DNA from: Bacillus sp. ISL-7
GTDB taxonomy: Bacteria; Bacillota; Bacilli; Bacillales_B; DSM-18226
NCBI RefSeq assembly: GCF_018613065.1
Contig: NZ_JAGGQW010000003.1
Span: 13,072 to 77,071 of the forward strand
DNA: 64,000 bases
Reading direction: 5' to 3'
The notes beneath the pieces are model-generated. The model ran no database searches and was not told the origin of the DNA. It was given only the letters and a program-made list of their open reading frames with translations. The position numbers and the translations under genes are program-made. Shown one piece after another: positions 47,793 to 56,443 of the stretch (position 1 is the stretch's first letter; each line of letters begins with the position of its first letter).

Positions 47793-48638
47793 ATGGATAA
47801 ATTTCATCAGGCACCAAATATATATGTTGGTGAGGTCAATATTAAAGTAAAAAACCTCGATTATGCACTTACTTTTTATCAAAATATCATGGGCTTTCAA
47901 GTATTGGAGAAACTAGATCGTAAAGCAGTCTTAACAACAGACGGAAAAACCCCATTATTAACGCTAGAGCAGCCGAAGGATGTGGTTGCGAAAACAGGAC
48001 GTAGTTCAGGTTTGTATCATTTTGCGATCTTGCTTCCATCTCGAGCTGATTTATCTGTCTTTTTACGGCACATGATTCAAACGGGATATCCACTCGGTGC
48101 TGCAGATCATTATGTAAGTGAGGCGTTATATCTTAACGATCCAGACGGAAATGGGATTGAAGTGTACCGAGATCGACCTTCTTCCGAATGGCGATGGAAC
48201 AACGGTTTAGTAGAAATGGCAACAGAAGAGCTTGATGGAAATGGAATTATCGCGGAGAGTGATGCGGAATGGAGCGGTCTGCCGGCTGGAACAGTTATGG
48301 GCCACATTCACCTTCACGTATCTAATTTGAAAAAAGCAGAAGAATTTTACACTAAAGGGCTTGGTTTTGAAATTGTTAGTTACTATCCACAAGCGGCATT
48401 CCTTTCCACTGGCCATTATCATCATCATATTGCTATTAACACATGGCAAGGTGAAGGGGCAGCGACACCACCGAAAAATAGTGTCGGCTTAAATTGGTAC
48501 TCACTCGTTTTCCCTGATGAGGCAGCCAGAGAGAATGCGATTAAACAGCTAAAGCAATTAGGTGCGCAAATATCGGAAGAAGCTGATTTCTTTGTAACGG
48601 AAGATCCTTCAGGAAATCAAATTCGATTAGTAATATAA
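47793..48638 (+). CDS. VOC-family extradiol ring-cleavage dioxygenase, CatE-like
   Basis: Two vicinal-oxygen-chelate domains are fused (about 10-130 and 165-280), the layout of type I extradiol dioxygenases such as catechol 2,3-dioxygenase CatE of B. subtilis. Shared features include GLYHFAILLP, SEALYLNDPDGNGIEVYRDRP, GHIHLHVSNL and HYHHHIAIN. His and Glu residues in these motifs are the expected metal ligands. GAGGAG precedes the ATG. A flavin-dependent oxidoreductase is encoded downstream, so aromatic or quinone detoxification is plausible. The true substrate is unknown. Confidence 0.8.
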   Translation: MDKFHQAPNIYVGEVNIKVKNLDYALTFYQNIMGFQVLEKLDRKAVLTTDGKTPLLTLEQPKDVVAKTGRSSGLYHFAILLPSRADLSVFLRHMIQTGYPLGAADHYVSEALYLNDPDGNGIEVYRDRPSSEWRWNNGLVEMATEELDGNGIIAESDAEWSGLPAGTVMGHIHLHVSNLKKAEEFYTKGLGFEIVSYYPQAAFLSTGHYHHHIAINTWQGEGAATPPKNSVGLNWYSLVFPDEAARENAIKQLKQLGAQISEEADFFVTEDPSGNQIRLVI

Positions 48639-48659
48639 ATGAATGAAGGAGATATGAAG

Positions 48660-49730
48660 ATGACGCCAGATTCCAAAGACGAACGTTCAGGTATGGAAAT
48701 AGGAATCTATACATTGGGAGATTTAGTTCCGGATGGGGGAACAGGGAAGACAATCAGCGCAAGACAGCGACTTGAGGAAATTATTGAAGCAGCGAAAATG
48801 GCTGATGAGGCAGGATTAGATGTAGTTGGCGTGGGTGAGCATCACCGCCTCGACTATGCCGTGTCCGCACCGCCCGTTGTCTTGTCTGCCATTTCACAAA
48901 TTACAAAGCGAATTAAACTGGCAAGTGCTACTACTGTCTTAAGTACCGTTGATCCTGTTCGGCTATTTGAGGATTTTGCGACACTTGATCTCCTGTCAAA
49001 CGGACGGGCAGAAATTATTGCAGGGCGCGGGGCATTTATAGAATCTTTCCCGCTGTTCGGGTATGAGTTAGACGATTATGACCAGCTTTTTGAAGAGAAC
49101 ATCAAGCTCTTTCAGCAACTGAATGCACAGGAGCGAGTGACCTGGAATGGTCAATTTCGTTCTCCGTTGCAGGATGCGGAAATTGCTCCACGACCTTTAC
49201 AGGAAAATATTCCATTGTGGGTAGGTGTTGGAGGAACTCCGTCAAGCGCAGCACGAGCAGGAAGATTAGGGACTAACTTAGCAATAGCGATACTTGGAGG
49301 CGAACACATTCGGTTTAAGCCGCTGGTAGATATTTACCGACAGGCCGCCAGCCAAGCAGGCCATGCCCCAGAGTCGATGAAGGTTGCAGTGACAGGTCAT
49401 GCATTTATTTCGGAAACAACCCAAAAGGCAAAGGATGAGTTCTATCCGTATCATTCTAATTATTGGGGATACTTTAATCGCCAGCGTGGGATGAATACAA
49501 GAATGTCTAGAGCTGATTTTAAAGAGATGGCCGGACCAGAAACGGCTTTATTTGTTGGCAGTTCCCAGCAGATCATTGAAAAAATCCTCCAACAATACGA
49601 ACTATATGGACACCAGCGGTTTATCGCCCAAATGGACATCGGCGGAATGCCCTTTAAACAAGTCGCCGAAAGCATCGAGCGATTAGCAACAGAAGTAGCA
49701 CTAGTCGTAAGGAGGGAAACCAGCAAATAA
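48660..49730 (+). CDS. LLM-class flavin-dependent oxidoreductase
   Basis: This is a bacterial luciferase-like monooxygenase family protein (356 residues). Typical segments are MEIGIYTLGD, DVVGVGEHHRLDYAVSAPP, SATTVLSTVDPVRLFEDFATLDLLS, AEIIAGRGAF and VGVGGTPSSAARAGRLG. It probably uses FMNH2 or F420-type cofactor on a small substrate; the substrate is not predictable. The ATG at 48660 has AAGGAG 9 nt upstream, while the ATG at 48639 abuts the previous stop without a site. It is coupled to the VOC gene. Confidence 0.85.
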   Translation: MTPDSKDERSGMEIGIYTLGDLVPDGGTGKTISARQRLEEIIEAAKMADEAGLDVVGVGEHHRLDYAVSAPPVVLSAISQITKRIKLASATTVLSTVDPVRLFEDFATLDLLSNGRAEIIAGRGAFIESFPLFGYELDDYDQLFEENIKLFQQLNAQERVTWNGQFRSPLQDAEIAPRPLQENIPLWVGVGGTPSSAARAGRLGTNLAIAILGGEHIRFKPLVDIYRQAASQAGHAPESMKVAVTGHAFISETTQKAKDEFYPYHSNYWGYFNRQRGMNTRMSRADFKEMAGPETALFVGSSQQIIEKILQQYELYGHQRFIAQMDIGGMPFKQVAESIERLATEVALVVRRETSK

Positions 49731-49769
49731 GAAGGCAATTTTGTGTTAAAATTAGGTGTCAAAAAATTA

Positions 49770-49815
49770 GGTGTCAGGCACCACTCGTGGACATTCGTCC
49801 TCCTCTGGTGGACTG
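49770..49815. repeat. degenerate copy of the dispersed palindrome
   Basis: The left arm GGTGTCAGGCACC and GTGGAC are intact (49770-49792), but the right half has decayed. A partial duplication, AGGTGTCAAAAAATT, precedes it. Confidence 0.8.
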
Positions 49816-49842
49816 TCGCTTCTTTTGAAAGGTCGTTTGCTG

Positions 49843-49881
49843 GGAGAAAAAAGACTCGGGGGATGGAGTTCCCCTGAGTCT
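49843..49881 (-). terminator. terminator for the small gene at 49893-50072
   Basis: The stem pairs AAAGACTCGGGG with CCCCTGAGTCTTT. Read leftward it is followed by T6. Confidence 0.8.
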
Positions 49882-49892
49882 TTGTATTATTA

Positions 49893-50072
49893 CTATTTTT
49901 CGGATGTGTCACCTTTATTATTGCTGGTGTTGTTTCCGTCATTTGCTCTTTTAACACCTTTACTAACATATGGTTTGGCGCTTTTTGCTTTTTTGACACC
50001 TGCTTGCCAACGAGTCCAGCCCTTCTTGCCGGTTCCTCTGCCTGTTCCGCCTTTCCCTTTCGCACTACTCAT
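49893..50072 (-). CDS. small basic protein, DUF3934-like
   Basis: This 59-residue gene is too short for routine ORF calls. It starts at an ATG 9 nt after GGAG and ends before a strong terminator. The protein is glycine- and lysine-rich (MSSAKGKGGTGRGTGKKGW, then RWQAGVKKAKSAKPY), with a polar Asn/Asp/Ser tail. The N-terminal half resembles the small Bacillus proteins grouped as DUF3934, from memory. Function is unknown. A frame-shifted longer frame on the same strand crosses this gene and is not real. Confidence 0.75.
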   Translation of the reverse strand: MSSAKGKGGTGRGTGKKGWTRWQAGVKKAKSAKPYVSKGVKRANDGNNTSNNKGDTSEK

Positions 50073-50166
50073 TTAACCACTCCATTATTAATGTACGTTC
50101 TTCTAACGTCGTTGGTTAGTTTAACACAGTTCATAGTGATTTGCCCTCAAAAATATTAGTTTGTTG

Positions 50167-50400
50167 TTAATGATTGAAAAACCCTAAGGCAAATTTAATC
50201 CCTTCCTCAATTTCTTTTGTTTCATACCCTAATAAGTCCTCATTGGTAACTTCTAACTTGGTTCTTGCTAAGGAATAGCCGCTGTCTAATTCTATATCAA
50301 GCAGTACTTCATACCCGTTGGCTGTTTGGGTAATATCAATAATGTCGTATTCGCGGATAGCAGTCCCTGTTTCGTATTCTAAGGGCTCTAATTCTGACAT
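50167..50400 (-). CDS. small acidic hypothetical protein
   Basis: This is a 77-residue acidic protein (SELEPLEYETG start, EVTNEDLLGYETKEIEEG near the end) with no membrane segment, signal peptide or recognised motif. GGAGGTG lies 9 nt before the ATG, which strongly supports expression. It faces the same way as the small basic gene downstream, 94 bp away, and may share a transcript. Family unknown to me. Confidence 0.7.
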   Translation of the reverse strand: MSELEPLEYETGTAIREYDIIDITQTANGYEVLLDIELDSGYSLARTKLEVTNEDLLGYETKEIEEGIKFALGFFNH

Positions 50401-50604
50401 GGAAACACACCTCCAAATTAAATTAGGTCGTAGCTATTATTATTTCCAACCTTGCGATTAAAATCAGGATTAGATTTATTTTCCTTATGCATTTTTGCAC
50501 TTAAAAGATACAAAACGCTTCGGGATTCCACTATGTTAAAAGGATTTTCTAGAGACATGGCGAATAATAACTTGTGGTTTATTTTTCCATATGGAGGTTA
50601 TGGA

Positions 50605-50727
50605 GTGAATTTGGATATATTATACTTAATAGATCAAAAAGACGGTTTGGGCCTGGAGGTTAGTAAATTAGTTTCGATGATGAACGACATTATTCCAATA
50701 AAAAACCCCCGGTTAAATTATTTTTAA
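50605..50727 (+). CDS. short ORF, possible gene remnant
   Basis: A 40-residue frame has a GTG start and GGAGGT 6 nt upstream. The sequence (ILYLIDQKDGLGLEVSKLV, then SMMNDIIP) vaguely recalls the N terminus of DinB-family proteins (VSMMNYAR) and then stops, so it may be a truncated gene. An open frame continues upstream to 50452 without a good start. The rest of the 341-bp gap before the next gene (50401-50741) shows nothing else. Confidence 0.35.
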   Translation: MNLDILYLIDQKDGLGLEVSKLVSMMNDIIPIKNPRLNYF

Positions 50728-50741
50728 GGCTGTGATTGTAT

Positions 50742-51497
50742 ATGTGTTTAATCGTTTTTGCCTATAGAGTCCATCCAGTCTACAAGCTCCTTGTAGCGGC
50801 AAACCGAGATGAATTTTACGGGCGGTCTACTGCCCTTGCTCATTATTGGGAAGACAGACCTGACATCCTTGCCGGTAGAGATTTAGAAAAAATGGGCACT
50901 TGGATGGGTGTTACCACATCTGGACGTTTTGCGGCCTTGACCAATTATCGCGACCCAAAAGAAGTAACGGAAGGAAAACGTTCGAGAGGTGAGTTGGTGG
51001 CCGATGCCTTGAAACATAAAGGAAATATAAAGGATTATATGCAAAGTCTTGTAAAGAAAAAGGATCTGTATCCTGGCTATAACTTACTAGCAGGGGACGG
51101 AACGGAACTATATTATTATTCAAATAAAGGGCAGGAACTTCAGAAGGTGGAGCCTGGAATTTATGGAATCAGCAACCATTTATTAAATACTGAATGGCCC
51201 AAGGTGCAAAAAGGCAAGGAAGGCATGTCCAAAATCATCAACGGGGAACAGGTCGAACTTGTAGAACGGCTTTTGAGTCTCCTCCAAAATGCAGATCAAG
51301 CTCCAGACGAACTTCTTCCGCACACGGGCGTTTCTTTAGAATGGGAAAGAATGCTTTCGCCATTGTTTATCAAAAGCGGTAACTACGGGACGAGAAGCTC
51401 GACCGTCATGTTGATGTCAGATAAAGAAATTCAATACATGGAACGAGTCTTCACTAAGGATGGCATAAGTGAGCAGCAATATAAGATTGAAATATAA
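50742..51497 (+). CDS. NRDE-family (TANGO2-like) Ntn-hydrolase-fold protein
   Basis: This 251-residue protein begins MCLIVFAY, which leaves Cys2 as the expected N-terminal nucleophile after Met removal, and contains the family signature AANRDEFYGR. Further conserved parts are GTWMGVTTSGRFAALTNYRDP and RSSTVMLMS. The family relates to eukaryotic TANGO2 (heme or lipid handling proposed). The bacterial role is not settled. The start is 50742 rather than TTG 50736 because Cys must be residue 2. A dispersed palindrome follows the stop codon. Confidence 0.9.
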   Translation: MCLIVFAYRVHPVYKLLVAANRDEFYGRSTALAHYWEDRPDILAGRDLEKMGTWMGVTTSGRFAALTNYRDPKEVTEGKRSRGELVADALKHKGNIKDYMQSLVKKKDLYPGYNLLAGDGTELYYYSNKGQELQKVEPGIYGISNHLLNTEWPKVQKGKEGMSKIINGEQVELVERLLSLLQNADQAPDELLPHTGVSLEWERMLSPLFIKSGNYGTRSSTVMLMSDKEIQYMERVFTKDGISEQQYKIEI

Positions 51498-51503
51498 GAA
51501 CAT

Positions 51504-51558
51504 GGTGTCAGGCACCACTCGTGGACAAATGTCCACGAACGGTGCCTGACACTCTTTT
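51504..51558. repeat. dispersed 50-bp palindrome, copy 4
   Basis: Arms are at 51504-51516 and 51541-51553 (last base T instead of C), around GTGGACAAATGTCCAC. It lies 7 bp after the NRDE gene. Confidence 0.9.
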
Positions 51559-51563
51559 ATTTA

Positions 51564-51592
51564 AAAAGGAGGCACCCTCTTAAAGGGTGCCT
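51564..51592 (-). terminator. terminator for the leftward hydrolase pseudogene
   Basis: AGGCACCCT and AGGGTGCCT form a 9-bp stem with a 5-nt loop. Read leftward it is followed by a T5 tract. Confidence 0.8.
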
Positions 51593-51598
51593 CGCTAA

Positions 51599-52406
51599 TC
51601 ATGAGAATTCCTTATTAACTAAAGCTTCTGACCAAAGGTTTTTAACGAACTCTGTTTCTTCTCCATAAGAAAGTGTAACCACGGCTGTTTTTGGATAATC
51701 CTTTAATAATTCTTTTAACTCGTTGTCTTTATTAATCATAAAATCAACAACAGGGAAAGCCTTTAATAATTGGGCTAATGATTCAGGAGAGGCAGCTGTT
51801 TCATGTGTCGGAAAGGTATGACTAGGAATCACATATTTAACTTTTAATAGGTTTTTTACAGCATAGGCCGCTTGAAGAAAGGATCGCAATTTCCGGCTCA
51901 TATACATCTTGAATTAACTTTAAATCTGACATTAATGCCGTATCACCTGAGTGGTAAAGAGTATAATCGTCATTAAAGTCGAAAATATAGCCTGCTGATT
52001 CACCGGCATATACGGGTGGACCTTGGGTTTCACCATAGGAAGAAGTATGTTTTGCCTGTACCATTGTTACATTTACATCCTCAAAGGAAACGGAACCCCC
52101 TAAATTAATGGGAAGGACATTTTTAATTCCTTGCTGCAAAAGGATGAGCGCCAGCTCGTATTGTGCCACAATCATAATATCAGGTTTATGTTCAACCAAC
52201 TTCGTAAGACCGCTTGTATGATCAAAATGGCCGTGGGTTAAAAATACACAATCAATAGATTGGTAGAAATCAGCAGTGTTTAATTGTGGAGGAAAGCCAG
52301 GGTTTAAATCAAAGAACGGATCAATAAGATACTTTTTCCCAACCTTACTTTTTAGAACGTACATGGCATGGCCAAGCCGTAATATTTTCAGAGCAAACAC
52401 CCCCAT
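51599..52406 (-). pseudogene. UPF0173-type metallo-beta-lactamase-fold hydrolase, frameshifted by internal deletion
   Basis: The 5' part (down to about 51870) reads as a metal-dependent hydrolase with FLTHGHFDHTSG, AKHTSSYGE and YHSGDTALMSDLKLI. After EPEIAIL the frame runs into nonsense. The correct C-terminal part (FLQAAYAVKNLLKVKYVIPSHTFPT onward) continues in another frame to 51599. Compared with B. subtilis YtkL, about 11 residues (equivalent to PIGDNFTMGPE) are missing at the break. The change is therefore an out-of-frame deletion of roughly 30 nt that removes a conserved loop. The product is almost certainly inactive. Confidence 0.85.
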
Positions 52407-52501
52407 AACCTTCAGAATGAGACTCTCTTTTACCATATTATTTTTTCAAATGAATAATAAGAACCATTATCGGATTATTCATACGTCGATAAAATTTATG
52501 T

Positions 52502-52530
52502 ATAATGTTTTGTGAACCACAAAACATTAT
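52502..52530. promoter_or_regulatory. perfect 29-bp palindromic operator candidate
   Basis: ATAATGTTTTGTG (52502-52514) and CACAAAACATTAT (52518-52530) are separated by AAC. A TATAAT (52501-52506) falls inside the left arm. It lies between the divergent hydrolase pseudogene and the binding-protein gene. Other DNA in this 362-bp gap (52407-52768) holds a cre-like AGAAAGCGCTACCA (52561-52574, two mismatches). Confidence 0.5.
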
Positions 52531-52768
52531 TTGAATAGAAATTTATTGGTGTTACGCAAAAGAAAGCGCTACCAAAAACACTATTAATCAAAAAAATCAG
52601 AAATATTTAAATAAATCGAATAATATACTAGACGAATCGGAAAAATTGTTTTAAAATAATATTTATCAATTAGTTAAGACAGTAAACAAAAGTATTTTGA
52701 ATCATAAAAGGCTATCAATCTACGCTTTGTTATGTCAGAAAAATCAGAAAAAGAAAGAGGTCATTATA

Positions 52769-53944
52769 ATGAAGAAAAAATGGGCAAAAATGTTTATGGC
52801 TTCCACTTTATTAGCTGGAATACTTGCAGGTTGTTCAGGAGCACCAAAAATTTCAGGCAGTGACAGTAAAACGATTAAAGTTGGAGTTAACTTAGAGTTA
52901 TCCGGCGGGGTTGCTTCTTACGGGGAGTCACTTGAGAACGGTATCGATATTGCAGTTGATGAGATTAATAAAGCTGGTGGAGTAAAGGGTAAAAAGCTAG
53001 AGATTATTAAAGTGGATAACAAATCCGAAGCAGCAGAAGCTACAAACGGTGCCATTAAATTAACAAGTCAAGACAAAGTTACAGCCATTATTGGAGCGGC
53101 AACTAGTGGTGATACGGTGGCACAGGCTCAAATCGCAAATGATACAAAAACAATTCTTTTAACTCCATCGGGAACAAGTCCAAACGTAACAGTGGGTGAT
53201 AATGGAAAATTGAACGAATTCGTCTTCCGTACTTCATTTATTGATCCATTCCAAGGGATCGTTGCAGCGAATTTCGCTACGAAGGAATTAAATTTAAAAA
53301 ATGCAGCCATTTTTGCAGATAGCGCTAGTGATTATGCGAAGGGTTTAGCAGCTTCATTCAAAGAGACATATGAAAAGGCTGGCGGTAAAGTGGTTGCCGA
53401 AGAGGCATATGTTGCGAAAGATACTGATTTCCGTGCAACCTTAACTCGAATTAAAGCCAAAAATCCAGAATTCATTTTTATTCCTGGATACTATGAAGAA
53501 GTTGGTTTAATCGTGAAACAAGCTCGTGAAATGGGTATCACTGTTCCTTTAATGGGTGCAGACGGCTGGGATTCACCGAAGTTAGTGGAATTAGCTGGAG
53601 CTGACGCTTTAAATAATACATTTATCACGAACCATTACACATCTGAAGATCCAGATAAAAATATTCAAAAATTCGTAACGACATACAAAGAAAAGTTCAA
53701 TGGTGAATCACCTAATGCATTTAATGCTCTTGGCTATGATACAGTTTATCTATTAGCTGATGCGATTGAGCGTGCTGGCGGTACGGATACTACAAAGATT
53801 AAAGAAGCATTAGAGAAAACAAAAGATTTGTCTAGGATTACAGGTAAGATCACTATCGATAAAGACCACAATCCAATTAAATCTGCAACTGTTTTAGAAT
53901 ATAAAGACGGTAAGCAAGTGTTTAACACTAAAGTTAATCCGTAA
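52769..53944 (+). CDS. branched-chain amino acid-type ABC substrate-binding lipoprotein
   Basis: This is an extracellular binding protein of the Peripla_BP_6 (LivJ) family. A lipoprotein signal has lipobox LAGC (GILAGCSG). The mature protein has VGVNLELSGGVASYGES, INKAGGVKGKKLEI, TSGDTVAQAQ and LGYDTVYLLADAIERAGG. At 391 residues it is full length. The start at 52769 follows AAGAGG and gives a proper signal peptide. No permease or ATPase genes of a Liv transporter are adjacent, so it is an orphan and may work with a system elsewhere. A strong terminator follows. Confidence 0.88.
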   Translation: MKKKWAKMFMASTLLAGILAGCSGAPKISGSDSKTIKVGVNLELSGGVASYGESLENGIDIAVDEINKAGGVKGKKLEIIKVDNKSEAAEATNGAIKLTSQDKVTAIIGAATSGDTVAQAQIANDTKTILLTPSGTSPNVTVGDNGKLNEFVFRTSFIDPFQGIVAANFATKELNLKNAAIFADSASDYAKGLAASFKETYEKAGGKVVAEEAYVAKDTDFRATLTRIKAKNPEFIFIPGYYEEVGLIVKQAREMGITVPLMGADGWDSPKLVELAGADALNNTFITNHYTSEDPDKNIQKFVTTYKEKFNGESPNAFNALGYDTVYLLADAIERAGGTDTTKIKEALEKTKDLSRITGKITIDKDHNPIKSATVLEYKDGKQVFNTKVNP

Positions 53945-53953
53945 AATTGCGAA

Positions 53954-53996
53954 AAGTGAAATGGAAGGACGGTCCTTCCATTTCACTTTTTTTATT
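53954..53996 (+). terminator. intrinsic terminator after the binding-protein gene
   Basis: A perfect 17-bp stem (53954-53970 with 53972-53988) is followed by a T tract. Effectively a few central bases form the loop. Confidence 0.9.
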
Positions 53997-54004
53997 TAAA
54001 TTAA

Positions 54005-55092
54005 TCATGCATACTTTTGTCCATTTTGTTCTTCGATTACATTCGTATAATGCCAAGTCAGATTTTCAAATATCCGATCCCATCTCTGTGTTAATGCGTA
54101 ATCCCTTCCGGCCTTTCCCATCTGTTCTCGTAATCCATCATCCGTTAAAATCTGAATAATGGCATCTCTAAACTCCTGAACATTACTTGGTTTACATAAA
54201 TCACCTGTAATCCCTGCTTTAATTATATTCTTGACACCTCCAGACTTTGCTCCTATGACAGGGGTCCCGCTCGCAAGGGACTCTAGAACTACATTTCGGC
54301 TAAGCTTTTTCCATATAGGTATCCTGTAAAGGTCATATTAGCTAATGCTTGGGCTTGCAGTTCCTCGCGTAATGGGCCATCACCAACGATTAACCAATGT
54401 AACTTTTCATTTATTTCAGCTGGAATTGATTTTGCGACGGCAAATAGGGTTTTAATATCTTTCTCTGGTGCTAATCTGCCAACATAGGTAAGCAGGTATT
54501 TTCCTTGTGTGCTGTAATGTCTTTGAACAGCGTGTTTATCATAATAGGGGTGATAAAGCTGGCAATCCACACCTCTAGGCCATAGTTCTAAGTTTGAAAA
54601 TCCGTGTTGCTTAAGCTGTAGGAATGTTTCAGTTGAGGGGACAAAGAGTTTTCTGCATGTTCGATGGAACCAGAGCATGTATTTCCAGTGGATTTTTGAA
54701 AGAAAATGAAGGTCATAATAGTGTAAATAATGATCAAAATTGGTGTGATAGGAACCAACAAGGGGAATGTTTAATTTCTTAGAAAAATAAACACCACAAA
54801 GGCCGATATTAAAGGGGGTCGCAACATGAATTATATCAGGAGAGAAGTGTTGTAACTCTGACTTGATTTGAAGAAGATTTGGAAAAGCTAAGCGGCATTC
54901 AGGGTATAAGAAAAAGGAACTGCTTTTAAAAAGATGAATATTCGTAGAACTATAGTCGCTGGAATTTGAATCGGGTGCAAAAATTTTAAAATCAATATTC
55001 TGATCTTCAAAATAGGAAGTCAATCGTTTAAGTGTCCCAGCAACCCCGTTGATGTCCGGATAAAAGGTATCTGTGAAAATAGCAATTTTCAT
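54005..55092 (-). pseudogene. GT4-family glycosyltransferase, disrupted by internal deletion
   Basis: Residues 1-267 read as a GT-B glycosyltransferase: MKIAIFTDTFYPDINGVAG, HVATPFNIG, SYHTNFDHYLHYY, YVGRLAPEKDI and GKSLAEM, then stop. The continuation (VVLESLASGTPVIGAKSGG to a TGA at 54005) lies in another frame. Typical homologues have about 18 residues (YxxADLFVFPSxTETFGN) between these parts. The sequence GAAATG ends the first part and is expected before VVLE, so a deletion between short direct repeats is likely. The original role was probably mannosyl- or glucosyl-lipid or wall polymer synthesis with the neighbouring genes. Confidence 0.85.
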
Positions 55093-55114
55093 ATAATCCC
55101 TCCTAATTGAACTC

Positions 55115-55645
55115 TCAAACGCACAATAAATAAAAGCATAGGCTCCCAGATAGGGTACCTAGAATTCCTCCAGCAATCACATCTGAAGGATAGTGAAGAC
55201 CTAAGTAAATTCTAGATATGCCTACACATAGCCCTAAAGGGATTAGGACATAAGAAAGTAGAGGTATGAATAAGACATATGGCGTCACAACTGAAAATAT
55301 TGCCGTCGTATGCCCTGAAGGAAAAGAATGATCTTGTAATGGGTTAGCAGGAAACTTTGTTTTTTCAATCATTAAATAGGGTCTTTTACGAGGAAATAGC
55401 AACTTTGCAAAATGTACAGGTATATGACTTGCTGATAAAGCAAGTGCGCTAGCAATGGCAATCAATCTGATCTCCCTTGGCGAGAGGATTATCAGAAAAA
55501 AAGCCGCCGCGATAGTAATTCTTGCTCCACCAAGGTGTGTAACCGTGCGAAAAAAAAGATTTAATAGCTTTTTATCAAAATGGCTGTTTACTTTCTGTAG
55601 GACTCTACATTCATAACCATAAAATACATGTAGCATTCTTATCAT
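55115..55645 (-). CDS. PAP2-family membrane phosphatase
   Basis: This 176-residue integral membrane lipid phosphatase has about five membrane segments and the three PAP2 motifs intact: KLLFPRKRP, FPSGHTTA and SRIYLGLHYPSD. It probably hydrolyses an undecaprenyl or glycerolipid pyro/phosphate at the outer membrane face. AAAGGGG precedes the ATG. It sits between two disabled genes in the same direction (glycosyltransferase and UDP-glucose dehydrogenase) and is the only intact member of this operon. Confidence 0.9.
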   Translation of the reverse strand: MIRMLHVFYGYECRVLQKVNSHFDKKLLNLFFRTVTHLGGARITIAAAFFLIILSPREIRLIAIASALALSASHIPVHFAKLLFPRKRPYLMIEKTKFPANPLQDHSFPSGHTTAIFSVVTPYVLFIPLLSYVLIPLGLCVGISRIYLGLHYPSDVIAGGILGTLSGSLCFYLLCV

Positions 55646-55671
55646 TGTCTATTCCCCTTTGCATTCGATGC

Positions 55672-56286
55672 TTATATAATTATTTCAGCACTTCGGATGT
55701 CTGTTATTATTATTGGGATTTTCAATGGTTGATAAATTTTTTCGATTATTGTTGCTGCTTCAGGATGATTGGTTCCAATTACGATTAGGTCACCGTGGAA
55801 AAAATCTTGGATTGCAGAACCTTCCCGAAGAAACCCGGAATTGGTGACAACGTTTGCGAGTAGGTTTGGGGGCTTGCTTCTATTAATAATTTGTTGGATA
55901 AGATCGTTTGTGCCGACTGGGACTTTGCTTATTGTACAAATGGTTACATCATTTTCGATATAGTGAGCAATCGTGTGTGAAACTACATGGATGTATTTTA
56001 GATCCCGTGACCCATCATGTTTTTTTGGTGCTCCGACCGCGATAAAAATGACTTCAGCCTCTGAATAGGCTTGATGATGGCTCACTGTAAAATTCAGTTG
56101 ACCGTTATGGAGATTTTTTTCTAAAAGAGACTCAAGACCAGGCTCAAAAATTGGAGAACGACCATTTTGGAGCATGTCAATTTTCTCTTTCTTAATGTCT
56201 ATACATGTCACCATATGCCCTAATTCTGCTAAGCAAGCACTTGTGACTAGCCCTGCATATCCTGCTCCAGCAACGGTAATCTTCAT
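55672..56286 (-). pseudogene. UDP-glucose 6-dehydrogenase, truncated after the NAD domain
   Basis: The 204 residues cover only the N-terminal NAD-binding domain: MKITVAGAGYAGLVTSACLA, GRSPIFEPGLE, VGAPKKHDG, SKVPVGT and NSGFLREGSAIQDFFHGD. The family is about 440 residues, with catalytic cysteine and UDP-binding domains after TDIRSAEIIKYASNA. Here the frame ends RSAEIII and stops, 26 bp before the PAP2 start. The catalytic Cys is therefore absent and the gene is a remnant. Confidence 0.85.
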
Positions 56287-56406
56287 CCAATCCCTCCAAT
56301 TGATATTATTTACTTTATTGTATAAGGGAATAGAGAATTTTTTCTTAAGCTGGTGTTAAAAGAATGTAAAGAAATTGTAAGAATCAGCATCTTCATCATG
56401 AATAGA

Positions 56407-56418
56407 GTGCCTGACACC
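56407..56418. repeat. solitary half-arm of the dispersed palindrome
   Basis: GTGCCTGACACC occurs alone, upstream of the desaturase promoter. Confidence 0.6.
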
Positions 56419-56443
56419 TGAGAATATTAAAAATCCCTTCAGT

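Noticed and set aside
47607..47900. 97-codon leftward open frame before the dioxygenase-like gene
   Set aside because: Composed of AT-rich intergenic DNA, overlaps the start of a well-supported gene and lacks a ribosome site.
49460..50065. 201-codon leftward open frame
   Set aside because: It runs antisense through the flavin oxidoreductase gene, the degenerate repeat and, in a shifted frame, the real small gene at 49893-50072. It has no ribosome site, and the translated repeat gives the meaningless HEWCLTP-type text.
51599..51907. Treating the 3' part of the hydrolase as an independent gene
   Set aside because: Its first residues are out-of-frame text from the upstream part, and the conserved region begins only after the deletion joint; it has no own start signals.
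53947..54159. 70-codon rightward open frame after the binding-protein gene
   Set aside because: It starts inside the terminator region and is antisense to the recognisable glycosyltransferase C-terminal remnant.
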